From: Flavobacteriaceae bacterium
GTDB taxonomy: Bacteria > Bacteroidota > Bacteroidia > Flavobacteriales > Flavobacteriaceae
Length of the DNA: 32,993 nt
Assembly (NCBI GenBank): GCA_028277085.1
Contig: JANQHL010000006.1
Coordinates: 1 to 32,993 of the forward strand
Reading direction: 5' to 3'
In this document: piece after piece, positions 1-9,778 of the stretch
Position numbering within the stretch: position 1 is the stretch's first letter
How the letters are laid out: each line of letters starts with the position of its first letter
Translations under genes and position numbers: made by a program
The notes under the pieces: model-generated
What the model was told of the DNA's origin: nothing
Database searches by the model: none
The model's input: the letters and a program-made list of their open reading frames with translations, nothing else

Positions 1-1
1 G

Positions 2-823
2 ATAATGGGCCCGGTTGACCCAAGTTTACTGGGAGAAATTGCTGTACAAGCCAAGACCTATAACATTCCGGTAATTGCCCCTTTCGCAGCACAAAATGAA
101 CTGAGCCTGTCCAATGTATTTTTCTCCAATCCCCAGGATCAGGTGATGCGGGAGCGAATTTTGGATTATGTGGAAGAACTGCATACTACGGAGAGTTTGA
201 TTGTCATTGCAGACGAAAAGCACCAGGAAGCGAAAGATTCTATTTTAAGCAGATTTCCGATGGCAAGGGTGGCTAAAATGAGCGAGGATGGATCGCTACA
301 TCTTGTAGATTTCCAAACCATGCTTTCGGAACAAGAGGAAAATTGGGTGTTTGTCGAAACAGACCAACCCAACCTTGCAGCGAGTGTTAGTTCCATTCTA
401 AATGCCTCCAATATGGAAGATGATGAGCTAGATATCAAGATCACGGTACGGATGTTTACCACGAATTACAACACTGCTTTTGAAGCGGAAGCGGTCTCCA
501 GACCGCATTTATCTAATTTGAAGTTTACTTTTCCCTCGTCGTACAGAGTAACAGAGAACAACGCTTTTACCAAAGCCTATGAAAAAAGGTTTGGCCATAT
601 TCCCGACCGTTATGCCGTTCGCGGATTTGACCTTACCATGGATCTGCTCTTGAAAGTAGCACATAAAAAGAACCTTTTTGAAACCGAAAGGATCATTGGA
701 CAGACGGAATATAGTGGAAACCGCTTTAATTATTACAATGATTGGTCTTCGGGTTTTTATAACAAGGCTACCTATTTAATGCAATACGAGAAATTACGTC
801 TAAAACAACTGGATATCCAATGA
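2..823 (+). CDS. LysM/periplasmic-binding-protein-like protein, C-terminal part (5' end outside window)
   Basis: The reading frame is open to the left edge, so this is the 3' part of a longer gene; the ATG at 5 is internal. The visible 273 residues alternate Rossmann-like strands and helices as in type I periplasmic-binding folds, with the stretch RYAVRGFDLTMDLLLKVA near the end. From knowledge of the family, flavobacteria carry a protein with N-terminal LysM peptidoglycan-binding repeats and a C-terminal ABC-transporter-substrate-binding-like domain in this neighbourhood, often after guaA; the LysM part would lie outside the window. Its TGA overlaps the next start (ATGA), implying translational coupling with the OsmC gene. 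A cell-envelope role is inferred, and the ligand is unknown. It could also be a plain substrate-binding protein. Confidence 0.7.
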   Translation: MMGPVDPSLLGEIAVQAKTYNIPVIAPFAAQNELSLSNVFFSNPQDQVMRERILDYVEELHTTESLIVIADEKHQEAKDSILSRFPMARVAKMSEDGSLHLVDFQTMLSEQEENWVFVETDQPNLAASVSSILNASNMEDDELDIKITVRMFTTNYNTAFEAEAVSRPHLSNLKFTFPSSYRVTENNAFTKAYEKRFGHIPDRYAVRGFDLTMDLLLKVAHKKNLFETERIIGQTEYSGNRFNYYNDWSSGFYNKATYLMQYEKLRLKQLDIQ

Positions 824-1227
824 CAGCAAAAGTAACCTACAATGGAGAACTACGGACTACCTGTGTGCATTTACGTTCAGGAAATGAGTTCATTACAGAC
901 GCTCCAACTGACAACAATGGCCTGGGAAGGGCTTTTTCTCCAACAGATACCGTAGCAACAGGGCTTGGCAGTTGCATGATTACCGTAATGGGGATTAAAG
1001 CCAGAGATCTGGGTGTGGAACTAAAGGGGTCCGTTGTAGAGGTTACCAAACATATGGCTAGCGATCCCAGACGTATTTCAAAGATCGAAGTGGATTTGCA
1101 ATTACCGGCAGCTGTCTCAGAAAAACACCGTATCATACTGGAAAGGATTGGTAATACTTGTCCAATACACTACAGCTTACATCCTGATATTGAAAAGGTA
1201 ATCACCTATAATTGGATCCAAGAATAA
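820..1227 (+). CDS. OsmC/Ohr family protein
   Basis: This 135-residue protein has the usual length for the OsmC family. The two redox cysteines are visible: Cys52 in GLGSCMITVMG and Cys114 in NTCPIHYSLHP. Family members reduce organic or fatty-acid hydroperoxides using this cysteine pair, in the cytoplasm. Sequence alone does not separate OsmC-like from Ohr-like substrate range, so no symbol is given. The ATG overlaps the upstream stop (ATGA) and the 3' end overlaps the next gene by 16 bases, so the three genes at 2-1754 probably form one transcript. Confidence 0.88.
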   Translation: MTAKVTYNGELRTTCVHLRSGNEFITDAPTDNNGLGRAFSPTDTVATGLGSCMITVMGIKARDLGVELKGSVVEVTKHMASDPRRISKIEVDLQLPAAVSEKHRIILERIGNTCPIHYSLHPDIEKVITYNWIQE

Positions 1228-1754
1228 ACATAACGCTCCTGATTCTCTTTTTCTCGAGCCTTGGGATGGCCCAGGAGATAGATGAAGGTATGGTGTGGGA
1301 TGCCGAAAGAAAGTTAACCTGGGAAGATTTTCAGGGCCCCGTACCTCCTGATGCCGTTCCTGCTGCAACTACCGCCAGTGGTATAAGCTATCGATACACT
1401 GCTAATTTGATCCACCATGAAGTAAAGTTGGATTTTGAAGTGACTGCCTTTTTCTATCCTAATGAGTCGTGGTATCGTCCTGAGTTATGCGATGCAAATG
1501 TCTTGCAACACGAGCAGTTACATTTTGATATTTCCGAGCTATTTGCCAGAAAAATGCGTTTACGGCTACAGCGCACTGCATTTACGGAGAATGTAAAATC
1601 TGAAGTACGCAAGATCTACAAAGAAATTCTACAGGAACTTTCAGAATTCCAGGAACGATATGATTGGGAAACCAACTTTTCCAGGAACCAGGAAGCCCAA
1701 AACCGCTGGAACCAACGCATAGCGGAGGCACTTAGCCAAATTCCTGCAAATTAA
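1212..1754 (+). CDS. Secreted DUF922 family protein (putative zinc metalloprotease)
   Basis: The product has 180 residues. A hydrophobic N-terminus (ITLLILFFSSLGMAQ) looks like a signal peptide with cleavage near Ala-Gln. The motif HEQLHFDI places His100, Glu101 and His104 in an HExxH zinc-site arrangement, as known for DUF922, a family predicted to be secreted Zn-dependent peptidases. The N-terminal part WDAERKLTWEDFQGPVP is also typical of this family. The start must be the TTG at 1212: an in-frame stop (TAA, 1209-1211) lies directly upstream, and the next ATG (codon 19) would remove the signal peptide. The start lies inside the 3' end of the OsmC gene. Proteolytic activity is inferred from the motif, and the substrate is unknown. 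Confidence 0.8.
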   Translation: MDPRINITLLILFFSSLGMAQEIDEGMVWDAERKLTWEDFQGPVPPDAVPAATTASGISYRYTANLIHHEVKLDFEVTAFFYPNESWYRPELCDANVLQHEQLHFDISELFARKMRLRLQRTAFTENVKSEVRKIYKEILQELSEFQERYDWETNFSRNQEAQNRWNQRIAEALSQIPAN

Positions 1755-1772
1755 AGTAGCTGCGATTTTGAT

Positions 1773-1790
1773 GGAAAACGGGGCTTTTCC
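1773..1790 (+). terminator. Weak hairpin after the DUF922 gene
   Basis: GGAAAA-CGGGGC-TTTTCC can form a 6-bp stem with a 6-base loop, 19 bases after the DUF922 stop. No T tract follows on the plus strand, so it is a poor intrinsic terminator and may be incidental. It sits in the 98-base gap between two convergent genes. Confidence 0.25.
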
Positions 1791-1852
1791 CTGGATGGGG
1801 AGGAATCATTTTTCGGACTAAATATGACCTTCAAAGCAAAAGATGTGTTGTT

Positions 1853-2716
1853 TTAAACATCACACCTATTAATGGCATCTTTTAAGGCTTCAATTTTATC
1901 ATCCCAGGTTGCTATAAACTCCTGGGCAACATAACCCGTGAACCCCGTTTCCAGAATGGCTTTCATAATCGCTGGATAATACAATTCCTGCGTTTCGTCT
2001 ATTTCATTTCTCCCAGGGACCCCAGCCGTGTGATAATGCCCGAAATAAGGATGGTACGTTTGTATGGTACGGATAATATCGCCTTCTTGAATTTGCATGT
2101 GGTAAATATCATAGAGCAACTTAAAATGATCACTACCGAGACGCCTGCAAAGCTCAACGCCCCAAAGTGTATTGTCACACATATAGTCCGGGTGATTAAT
2201 TTGGTTAAAGAGTTCCATTTGAAGGACCACACCATGCGCCTCGGCCAGGGGAAGAATTTTGGATAGGCCGTCCACACAATTTTGAAGTCCCACATAGTCG
2301 TCATTACCCCGGCGGTTTCCACTAAAGCAGATAAGATTGGTATAGCCGGAAGCCGCTACTTTTGGGATAATCTGAGTGTAGTTCTTAACCAGTTGTTCAT
2401 GATAATTGGGGTCATTCCATCCTTCAGTAAGGCTGATCTCCGCCCCATTACACATGGAACAGTGAATATTGTACTTTTCAAGCAATGGCCAGTCTTTGGG
2501 GCCAATGAGGTCAATTGCAGTAATTCCCAGATCATTCAAAATAGCTAGGAATTCCTCCAGTGGATACGAGGCAAAGCACCACTGGCAAACACTGTGATTG
2601 ATATTGCTTTTGAGCTCGAATTCCTTTGGGATTTGAGGTTTTTGGGGCATGACACGGGTTGTGGCTAACCCAGTAGTTGCTATAGCGGAGGTAGTGATAA
2701 AATTTCTTCGCTTCAT
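1853..2716 (-). CDS. Hydroxypyruvate isomerase-like TIM-barrel protein, Tat-exported
   Basis: This 287-residue protein belongs to the xylose-isomerase-like TIM-barrel superfamily and most resembles hydroxypyruvate isomerases (Hyi type). Residues typical of the metal site are visible: the Glu in LQMELFNQINHPD, the Asp and His in LLYDIYHMQIQEGD, GHYHTAGVPGRNEID, and the Glu of VAQEFIATW. The chosen start is the ATG at 2716, giving MKRRNFITTSAIATTGLATT. This is a twin-arginine signal (RRNFIT) followed by a hydrophobic stretch, so the folded enzyme is probably exported to the periplasm. A longer frame reaches 2782, but it would hide the signal and run into the DUF3820 start. The real substrate may be another ketose or keto acid. 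It diverges from the DUF3820 gene with a 38-base gap. Confidence 0.82.
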   Translation of the reverse strand: MKRRNFITTSAIATTGLATTRVMPQKPQIPKEFELKSNINHSVCQWCFASYPLEEFLAILNDLGITAIDLIGPKDWPLLEKYNIHCSMCNGAEISLTEGWNDPNYHEQLVKNYTQIIPKVAASGYTNLICFSGNRRGNDDYVGLQNCVDGLSKILPLAEAHGVVLQMELFNQINHPDYMCDNTLWGVELCRRLGSDHFKLLYDIYHMQIQEGDIIRTIQTYHPYFGHYHTAGVPGRNEIDETQELYYPAIMKAILETGFTGYVAQEFIATWDDKIEALKDAINRCDV

Positions 2717-2754
2717 GATGTGCAAATTGTATTGAGAAAGATAGTATTTTCGGA

Positions 2755-2997
2755 ATGGAAATGGAAACACAACCCGATCCAAAAGAATTACTGGAAATGG
2801 TCCATTATAAAATGCCTTTTGGCAAGTTCAAAGATCGATTGCTCGTCGATTTGCCGGAAGCCTATTTATTGTGGTTCCGGCAGCATGGCTTTCCCAAAGG
2901 TAAACTGGGGAAATACCTCGAAGCGGTGTTAGAAATCAAGTCCAACGGATTGGAGCCGATCCTTCGAAAATTGCAAAAAGATTTTCCACGGGAATAA
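2755..2997 (+). CDS. DUF3820 family small protein
   Basis: This 80-residue protein has the compact DUF3820 pattern MPFGKFKDRLLVDLPEAYLLWF followed by KGKLGKYL. Members are small soluble proteins of unknown function; one Pseudomonas member has been described as linked to quorum-sensing-controlled virulence, which says little about this one. Two in-frame ATGs (2755 and 2761) could serve as start. The gene sits 56 bases upstream of pyrG on the same strand, so it could share a transcript with it. No signal peptide or membrane segment is visible. Confidence 0.8.
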   Translation: MEMETQPDPKELLEMVHYKMPFGKFKDRLLVDLPEAYLLWFRQHGFPKGKLGKYLEAVLEIKSNGLEPILRKLQKDFPRE

Positions 2998-3044
2998 TCT
3001 TCATTTCCCGTCAATAGTTGTAACTTTACGTCCCGTAACAGTGA

Positions 3045-4715
<1,671 letters not shown>

Positions 4716-4756
4716 CAGGCTGGAAAAGATAGCGAACTGATTTCTAAATAGTTTTC

Positions 4757-6637
4757 ATGGAAGAGAAGAAACTGGACCTGAACGCGATAATAGGGTTTGT
4801 ATTGATTTTTGGGATATTGTTGGGGTGGATGTATTTAAGACAACCCTCTCCTGAAGAATTGGAGGCGCAAAAGGCACAGCAGGAACAACAAGCAGCGGAG
4901 GAAAAAGCGGAAGAAGAACAACCGAAAACCCCTCAGAAAGCTATAATAGCGCAACCCGAAACAATCAATGAAAAAGACTCCACGGAAGTTGCGGATTATC
5001 AGAAATCGGTAGGTGCTTTTGGATTTACAAAGGTAGCCGAAGGGACCACTACATTGGAGAATGATGTCCTTTATCTGGAAGTAGCTAACCGAGGAGGACA
5101 AATTGTAACGGCAAGGATGAAAAACTTTGTAACGTTTGATTCCGTGCCGGTTTATCTCGTCAATTCCGGAAATGCAGATTTCGGATTAACGTTTTCTACT
5201 TCGGACAACCGGGTATTGGAAAGCCAGGAGCTGTTTTTTGAGCCGGAACTTACCACTAACGGTGATAACCAGGTCCTTTCAATGAAGGCCAAAATTTCGC
5301 CCAGTCAGTTTTTAGAGTACCGCTACGAAATGAAGGAGAATGAGTATTTGGTAGATTTCACTATTCGTTCCCAGGGGCTTAGCCAGGTATTAAACACTTC
5401 AAAACCTGTTGAGTTGCACTGGAAGCTCCAGGGAATCCGACACAATAAAAGTGTACAGTACGAAAATCGGTATACCCGCCTCACGTATAACCATGATGAT
5501 GGTAAAATAAGTAAGCTGTCCGAGAGCAGTGAATTGGATGAAGAAACTGAAGAAGCGGTAAGATGGCTTTCATATCGACAGCATTTTTTCAGCTCAATAC
5601 TGGCTACAGACAAGCCCTTCGCTACGGTAGCCCTTACTTCGGAAAATTTGGTAGAACAGGAAAGCAAAGAGGAGAAATTTACCAAGGCGTACACCTCTCA
5701 AACGAATCTTGAGTTTTCAGGAGGAGAACTTTCTCATCAAATGTACTGGTATTATGGCCCTACCGATGTAAAGATTTTAGATGATTACAAGGAACTGGGG
5801 TTGGCAGATTCTATTCCTTTTGGCTGGGGGATCTTTGGTTGGATCAATCGCTATGTATTCACTCCTTTTTATGGATTTTTGAGCTCTTTTTTACCTTATG
5901 GAATTGCCATCGTAGTGATGACCATAGTGGTACGAATAGCACTATCACCTGTGACCTACAAGTCGTATTTGTCTCAGGCCAAGATGAAAGTATTGAAACC
6001 TGAAATCACCGAGATCAATGAAAGACTGAAGGACAACGCTATGAAGAAGCAGCAGGAGACCATGAAGTTGTACAACAAAGCAGGGGTTAACCCCATGAGT
6101 GGGTGTATTCCGGCCTTGCTGCAATTGCCGATCTTTTATGCGCTTTTTATGTTCTTTCCTACCTCATTTGAACTGCGTCAAAAATCGTTTTTGTGGGCGG
6201 AGGATTTAAGTTCCTACGACACCATTTTTAATTTGCCCTTTACTATTCCGTTCTACGGGGACCACGTAAGCTTATTTCCTATTCTGGCTTCAATTGCGAT
6301 TTTCTTTTACATGACCTTGACTACCGGACAGACCATGCAGATGCAACAACAACCGGGTATGCCCAACATGAAGTTTATTATGTACCTGTCTCCTTTGTTG
6401 ATGTTGTTTTTCTTTAACAACTATGCCAGTGGATTAAGTCTCTACTATTTTATTTCCAACCTGATTACGATTGGCATCATGTTGGTGATCAAGAACTACA
6501 TTCTGGACGAGGACAAAATCCACGCGCGAATACAAGAAAACAAGAAAAAGCCCAAAAAAGAGAATCGCTTCCAGCGCAAAATGCGGGAAATGATGGAGGA
6601 GGCCGAAACACAAAAAAGAGCGGGTCGAAGAAAATAA
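4757..6637 (+). CDS. yidC: Membrane protein insertase YidC
   Basis: The protein has 626 residues. It begins with a transmembrane anchor (about residues 9-27), then a charged Gln/Glu/Lys-rich linker, a large periplasmic beta-rich domain (about 95-350) and the conserved C-terminal insertase core with several membrane segments. The core has the functionally important membrane Arg (about residue 392, MTIVVRIALSPVTYKSYLSQ) and the helical cytoplasmic loop LKDNAMKKQQETMKLYNKAG. The tail is strongly basic (KKKPKKENRFQRKMRE, ending GRRK), as in YidC forms that contact ribosomes. It inserts and folds inner-membrane proteins alone or with SecYEG. The long linker and length are normal for flavobacteria. 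Confidence 0.97.
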   Translation: MEEKKLDLNAIIGFVLIFGILLGWMYLRQPSPEELEAQKAQQEQQAAEEKAEEEQPKTPQKAIIAQPETINEKDSTEVADYQKSVGAFGFTKVAEGTTTLENDVLYLEVANRGGQIVTARMKNFVTFDSVPVYLVNSGNADFGLTFSTSDNRVLESQELFFEPELTTNGDNQVLSMKAKISPSQFLEYRYEMKENEYLVDFTIRSQGLSQVLNTSKPVELHWKLQGIRHNKSVQYENRYTRLTYNHDDGKISKLSESSELDEETEEAVRWLSYRQHFFSSILATDKPFATVALTSENLVEQESKEEKFTKAYTSQTNLEFSGGELSHQMYWYYGPTDVKILDDYKELGLADSIPFGWGIFGWINRYVFTPFYGFLSSFLPYGIAIVVMTIVVRIALSPVTYKSYLSQAKMKVLKPEITEINERLKDNAMKKQQETMKLYNKAGVNPMSGCIPALLQLPIFYALFMFFPTSFELRQKSFLWAEDLSSYDTIFNLPFTIPFYGDHVSLFPILASIAIFFYMTLTTGQTMQMQQQPGMPNMKFIMYLSPLLMLFFFNNYASGLSLYYFISNLITIGIMLVIKNYILDEDKIHARIQENKKKPKKENRFQRKMREMMEEAETQKRAGRRK

Positions 6638-6693
6638 AATGGGATTTAAACCTTTTAATGGATTAACAGTCTTAGTACTAAAACACAAAATCC

Positions 6694-7275
6694 ATGAAAG
6701 CGTTACAATTGATTATCCCGTTGGTGCTACTGGTATTTTTAATGCCCGTAGAAAGCGAAGCCCAGGTCAGGCGAAATAGAAGAACCGTGGTGGTTACCAC
6801 GAATACCAATAAACGTCAGGTACGCAGAGTTACGCGTAGACAGGTCCGGCGTATCCATAGGCGTAACCGATTTAGAACTTTTAGAACATTGCCTGCGGGC
6901 ACCAGAACTGTAGTGTATAGAAATGTAAACTACTATCCTGTGCGAGGTGTATATTATGTACGTCGTAACGGGGTATACGTGAGACGACTACCTCCAAGGG
7001 GATTTCGCGTAGCCGCACTTACAGGGACTCTGGTCCGGTTATCTGTTCGTGGGACGCCTTATGTGTATTCCGAAGGTGTGTTTTACAAGGAAGTGAACAA
7101 CGAATATGAGTTGGTAGCTCCGCCAGAAGGTGCTGTGGTCGAAGAATTACCGGAAGAGGTGGAGGAGGTGTTGTTGGAAGATATGACCGCCTATGAACTG
7201 TACGATACGTTATATGCCAAAACCGACGAAGGTTATGAGGTGATGGGAACCCTGGAAGATTTTGAAAAGGATTAG
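6694..7275 (+). CDS. DUF6515-like secreted protein with Arg-rich head and acidic tail
   Basis: This 193-residue protein starts with a signal peptide (MKALQLIIPLVLLVFLMPV, cleavage likely near SEAQ). After it comes a very basic region of about 50 residues rich in Arg and Val (RRNRRTVVV, RRVTRRQVRRIHRRNR). A Tyr/Val-rich central part follows (VVYRNVNYYPVRGVYYVRRNGVYVRR, broken here only to name it) and matches DUF6515-type sequences. The C-terminus is acidic (VVEELPEEVEEVLLED). Function is unknown; a periplasmic or outer-surface location is inferred. It lies 56 bases after yidC on the same strand and may be co-transcribed. A strong hairpin follows at 7305. Confidence 0.7.
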   Translation: MKALQLIIPLVLLVFLMPVESEAQVRRNRRTVVVTTNTNKRQVRRVTRRQVRRIHRRNRFRTFRTLPAGTRTVVYRNVNYYPVRGVYYVRRNGVYVRRLPPRGFRVAALTGTLVRLSVRGTPYVYSEGVFYKEVNNEYELVAPPEGAVVEELPEEVEEVLLEDMTAYELYDTLYAKTDEGYEVMGTLEDFEKD

Positions 7276-7304
7276 GAAAAAGGAGGGAACTTTTTAAAAG
7301 AAAA

Positions 7305-7325
7305 CTTCCCCGCTAAGCGGGGAAG
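7305..7325 (+). terminator. Hairpin after DUF6515 gene
   Basis: CTTCCCCGC-TAA-GCGGGGAAG is a perfect 9-bp stem with a 3-base loop, 29 bases past the DUF6515 stop. It lacks a following T tract, so it may act as a 3' stabilising or factor-dependent end rather than a classic intrinsic terminator. Confidence 0.5.
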
Positions 7326-7453
7326 CCTTCACCATCAATAGATATAGTTTGGAAAGATTCGGGACACCAAAGATGGCACGCAAATCCCTCACAAAAAATT
7401 AATAGTTGTCAAGTGCGTTATTTTGTATGGTAAAAGAACCTGTATTGATGTCG

Positions 7454-7513
7454 CATCGATGAACTGCAAACCCTGCTAAAAATCAAGGGTTCCAGGAACA
7501 TCGATGAACTGCA
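7454..7513. repeat. Direct repeat CATCGATGAACTGCA, two copies
   Basis: The 15-mer CATCGATGAACTGCA occurs at 7454-7468 and 7499-7513, 45 bases apart start to start. Each copy contains the 8-base palindrome CATCGATG. Between them lie a weak stem AACCCT/AGGGTT (7469-7491) and the inverted repeat GTTCC-A-GGAAC (7489-7499). The region is not in a gene and could be a binding site array or a remnant of small-RNA-like sequence. Confidence 0.6.
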
Positions 7514-7558
7514 TATTTTTCAGATTAATACTACAGCGTTTTAACATATGGTCATAAA

Positions 7559-7584
7559 AAAAGGAGCCTGATCAGGCTCCTTTT
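7559..7584 (-). terminator. Intrinsic terminator of FAS1 gene A
   Basis: A perfect 26-base palindrome with core GGAGCCTGATCAGGCTCC flanked by AAAA and TTTT, starting 20 bases after the stop of the minus-strand FAS1 gene. Read on the minus strand it continues into seven T residues, the classic intrinsic terminator form. It would also work weakly on the plus strand, so it may isolate the two convergent units. Confidence 0.85.
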
Positions 7585-7604
7585 GTGTTTCAAATGAGAA
7601 ATTC

Positions 7605-9506
7605 TTAGTTCGATGTATCCGGTAATAACACTGTGTTTAATACGTGAATTACTCCATTTTTAGCCTGTACATCTACACCAATAATACCTATTCCCGTATT
7701 TCCGGCTCCATCGGTCACATCGGCAATGTTATCTCCGGTTCCCGGTAAAGTGATCGTGAACGTATCCCCTTCCAGTGTTGCCGGTGTTGTTGTATTACCA
7801 TCTGGTGTTAAGTCCCCAGAGCGAATGTTAGCGCCGGCAATTACGTGATGTTGTAAAACACTGGTAAGCAGATCAGAATCAATATCCGTAAGGTCATTCC
7901 ACGCTTCATTACTATCCAGTAACGCCTGGAAGGCTTCATTGTTAGGGGCAAAAACCGTAAATGGTCCATCGCCGAGCAGTGTCAAGACAAAGTCCGGTTG
8001 TCCCTCTGTGGTGAGTGCTGCTTCCAGAGAGTCAAAGTTGGGATCTGCTGCTACGAAAAACACTAAGTTAGGTAGGTCAATAACAGCGTCAACGGCATGA
8101 ATAACCCCGTTAGTAGCAACCACGTCTGGAATGCTCACGTTACTTGTGCCATTTAGCGTAACTCCGTCATCTGTATTAATATAGAGGCTAAAGTTTTCGT
8201 CTTCTTCTAATTCTGCTTCTGTATTTACATAAGTGTTTGATAAACCTGAGGAAAGGGCTACGGTACCACTAACGACATGGTTGAGCAAAATATCCTGCAA
8301 TGAATTCATCTCAGGATTTTCAAAGTCGTCAAAGGCTGCATTAACGGGTGCAAAAACAGTATATACTTCGTCCGTGGCGGAAAGTACAGAAACAAAATCT
8401 ACGGTATTCCCTTCATCGGTAAGAGCATCCACAAGGTCGTCAAATTCATCGTTTGCCAAGGCATGATCTACAATGTTGGGTAAATCAATTACTTCATCGA
8501 CCACATGAACTACACCATTAATTGCCTTAATATCCGCCCCGCCATCAATTACTGAGCTTTCCCCATTAAATTCCACGCCATCCGTTGTATCGTAAAAGAT
8601 GCTAAGGAAGCTGCCATCTACAGGGCCTGCCGCTAATGTACTTTCGTAACCGGTACCTGCTGCAACCAATGCCGAAGACTCAATTTCACCGGAAATCACA
8701 TGGTTCAACAACACCTGGGTCAATACTTCTGTAGGGATATCCGCCAGTGGGGTACCATCCAAAAAGTCATCAAAGGCTTCATTGGTAGGGGCTAGAACGG
8801 TAAAGGGACCATCACCACGTAATACATCGGGCAGATCCCCATCCGCTGCCTGTAGGGCTGCCACCAAACTACTTAAGTTTGCATTGGAAATAGCCAGATC
8901 CGTGATTGAAAATAGCAATGCGTCGTTCAAAGCGTCAATAGCCTCTTGTGGTATGAGCACTTTATTGATAATATGTACTACGCCATTGGTGGCCTCTACA
9001 TCCGCTGTGACTACCGCTGCAGCTTCACCTGCGGCATCGGTAAAAAAGACACCACCCTCTGTGGATACCGTCAACGATTCTCCCTGATCGGTTTCTATGG
9101 TTGCACCGTTGTTCAATTGGTTCGAAGTCACGGCTGCACCAACCACTACATGGTAGGACAAAATAGCGGCCAATAGGTCTTGCTCTTCCGTAGTATCAAA
9201 ATCGGCTAAGGAAGAAAAGCCATCCAGGCGATCGAATAAATCGGAAAAAGCGGCATTATTAGGAGCCAAAACGGTAAAAGATCCGTCCCCGCTCAAGGTG
9301 GCAGCTAAAGAATTATTTGGACTTTGGTCTGCGGCCGTGATTGCGGCAACCAAGCTGCTCAGGTCGCCGGTTGCGTCAGCAGTTTCTACAATGTTCAAAT
9401 CATCATCAGGAGGGGTAGTTCCTCCATTGTCGTCGTCGTCTGAGCATGACCCTAAAGTGATCAAAGCTACTAGTAAAATAAGGGGTGTTTTAAAAAAATA
9501 CTTCAT
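7605..9506 (-). CDS. FAS1 (fasciclin) domain surface lipoprotein A, four domains
   Basis: The product has 633 residues. Its lipoprotein signal peptide has lipobox LGSC with Cys21, followed by SDDDD, an acidic run resembling the Bacteroidota lipoprotein export signal, so display on the outer face of the outer membrane is likely. Four FAS1 domains fill the rest (about 38-190, 196-345, 346-480, 481-633). Each has an H1-like motif (FTVLAPNNAAF, FTVLAPTNEAF, YTVFAPVNAAF, FTVFAPNNEAF) and an H2-like motif such as GVVHVVDEVIDLP or GVIHVLNTVLLP. FAS1 domains mediate adhesion to proteins or polysaccharides; the partner here is unknown. Domains 2 and 3 end in DLP rather than LLP. It is the last of three FAS1 genes in a row, with its own leader and terminator. 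Confidence 0.92.
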   Translation of the reverse strand: MKYFFKTPLILLVALITLGSCSDDDDNGGTTPPDDDLNIVETADATGDLSSLVAAITAADQSPNNSLAATLSGDGSFTVLAPNNAAFSDLFDRLDGFSSLADFDTTEEQDLLAAILSYHVVVGAAVTSNQLNNGATIETDQGESLTVSTEGGVFFTDAAGEAAAVVTADVEATNGVVHIINKVLIPQEAIDALNDALLFSITDLAISNANLSSLVAALQAADGDLPDVLRGDGPFTVLAPTNEAFDDFLDGTPLADIPTEVLTQVLLNHVISGEIESSALVAAGTGYESTLAAGPVDGSFLSIFYDTTDGVEFNGESSVIDGGADIKAINGVVHVVDEVIDLPNIVDHALANDEFDDLVDALTDEGNTVDFVSVLSATDEVYTVFAPVNAAFDDFENPEMNSLQDILLNHVVSGTVALSSGLSNTYVNTEAELEEDENFSLYINTDDGVTLNGTSNVSIPDVVATNGVIHAVDAVIDLPNLVFFVAADPNFDSLEAALTTEGQPDFVLTLLGDGPFTVFAPNNEAFQALLDSNEAWNDLTDIDSDLLTSVLQHHVIAGANIRSGDLTPDGNTTTPATLEGDTFTITLPGTGDNIADVTDGAGNTGIGIIGVDVQAKNGVIHVLNTVLLPDTSN

Positions 9507-9695
9507 AGTTACTTGTTTTAAGTCTAATCTGTTTAATTGTTTAACTTTATTAAATCCACAAAATAAATTACTCTCGCTATCTGTTTTATTGAAAATTATC
9601 GCAAAACTGACTAAAATAGTCTTGAATTACTGTGTTGTTTACAATTATGATAGCGATATACTTCAAAACTTTTAAAAGATGAAGCAAATTGCTTA

Positions 9696-9741
9696 AGGTT
9701 GCTTTTGTTTTATTTTTTTTTATAAAAGTTTAACAAAATTT
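9696..9741. repeat. Upstream element of FAS1 gene A, shared with gene B
   Basis: On the plus strand this reads GGTTGCTTTTGTTTTA, then a T run, then AAAAGTTTAACAAA. Nearly the same series is at 13400-13444. Both lie exactly 190 bases upstream of the respective ATG (9506 and 13210). It is T-rich in one direction and A-rich in the other. No TAnnTTTG box was found in it on the minus strand, so the role (promoter of another type, upstream activator, or duplicated relic) is open. Confidence 0.6.
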
Positions 9742-9747
9742 ACAATA

Positions 9748-9771
9748 AAGGGGCTACTAATGTAGCCCCTT
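9748..9771 (-). terminator. Terminator hairpin of FAS1 gene B
   Basis: AAGGGGCTAC-TAAT-GTAGCCCCTT forms a perfect 10-bp stem with a 4-base loop, 7 bases after the FAS1 gene B stop on the minus strand. The sequence following on that strand is AT-rich (TATTGTAAATTTTG) but lacks an unbroken T tract, so efficiency may be moderate. Confidence 0.7.
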
Positions 9772-9778
9772 ACAATTT

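Larger units (their letters stand above)
7276..7604. other. Gene-free stretch between DUF6515 and FAS1 gene A
   Basis: This 329-base region has no convincing open frame. It holds a 9-bp GC-rich hairpin (7305-7325), a pair of direct repeats containing the palindrome CATCGATG (7454 and 7499) with a smaller inverted repeat between them, and a perfect palindromic terminator at 7559-7584. No tRNA-like fold was seen. Confidence 0.6.

Noticed and set aside
8233-9675. Several plus-strand open frames opposite FAS1 gene A
   Set aside because: They are low-complexity Ser/Thr/Ala-rich translations antisense to clear FAS1 domains, with no own motifs. They reflect the codon bias of the real gene.
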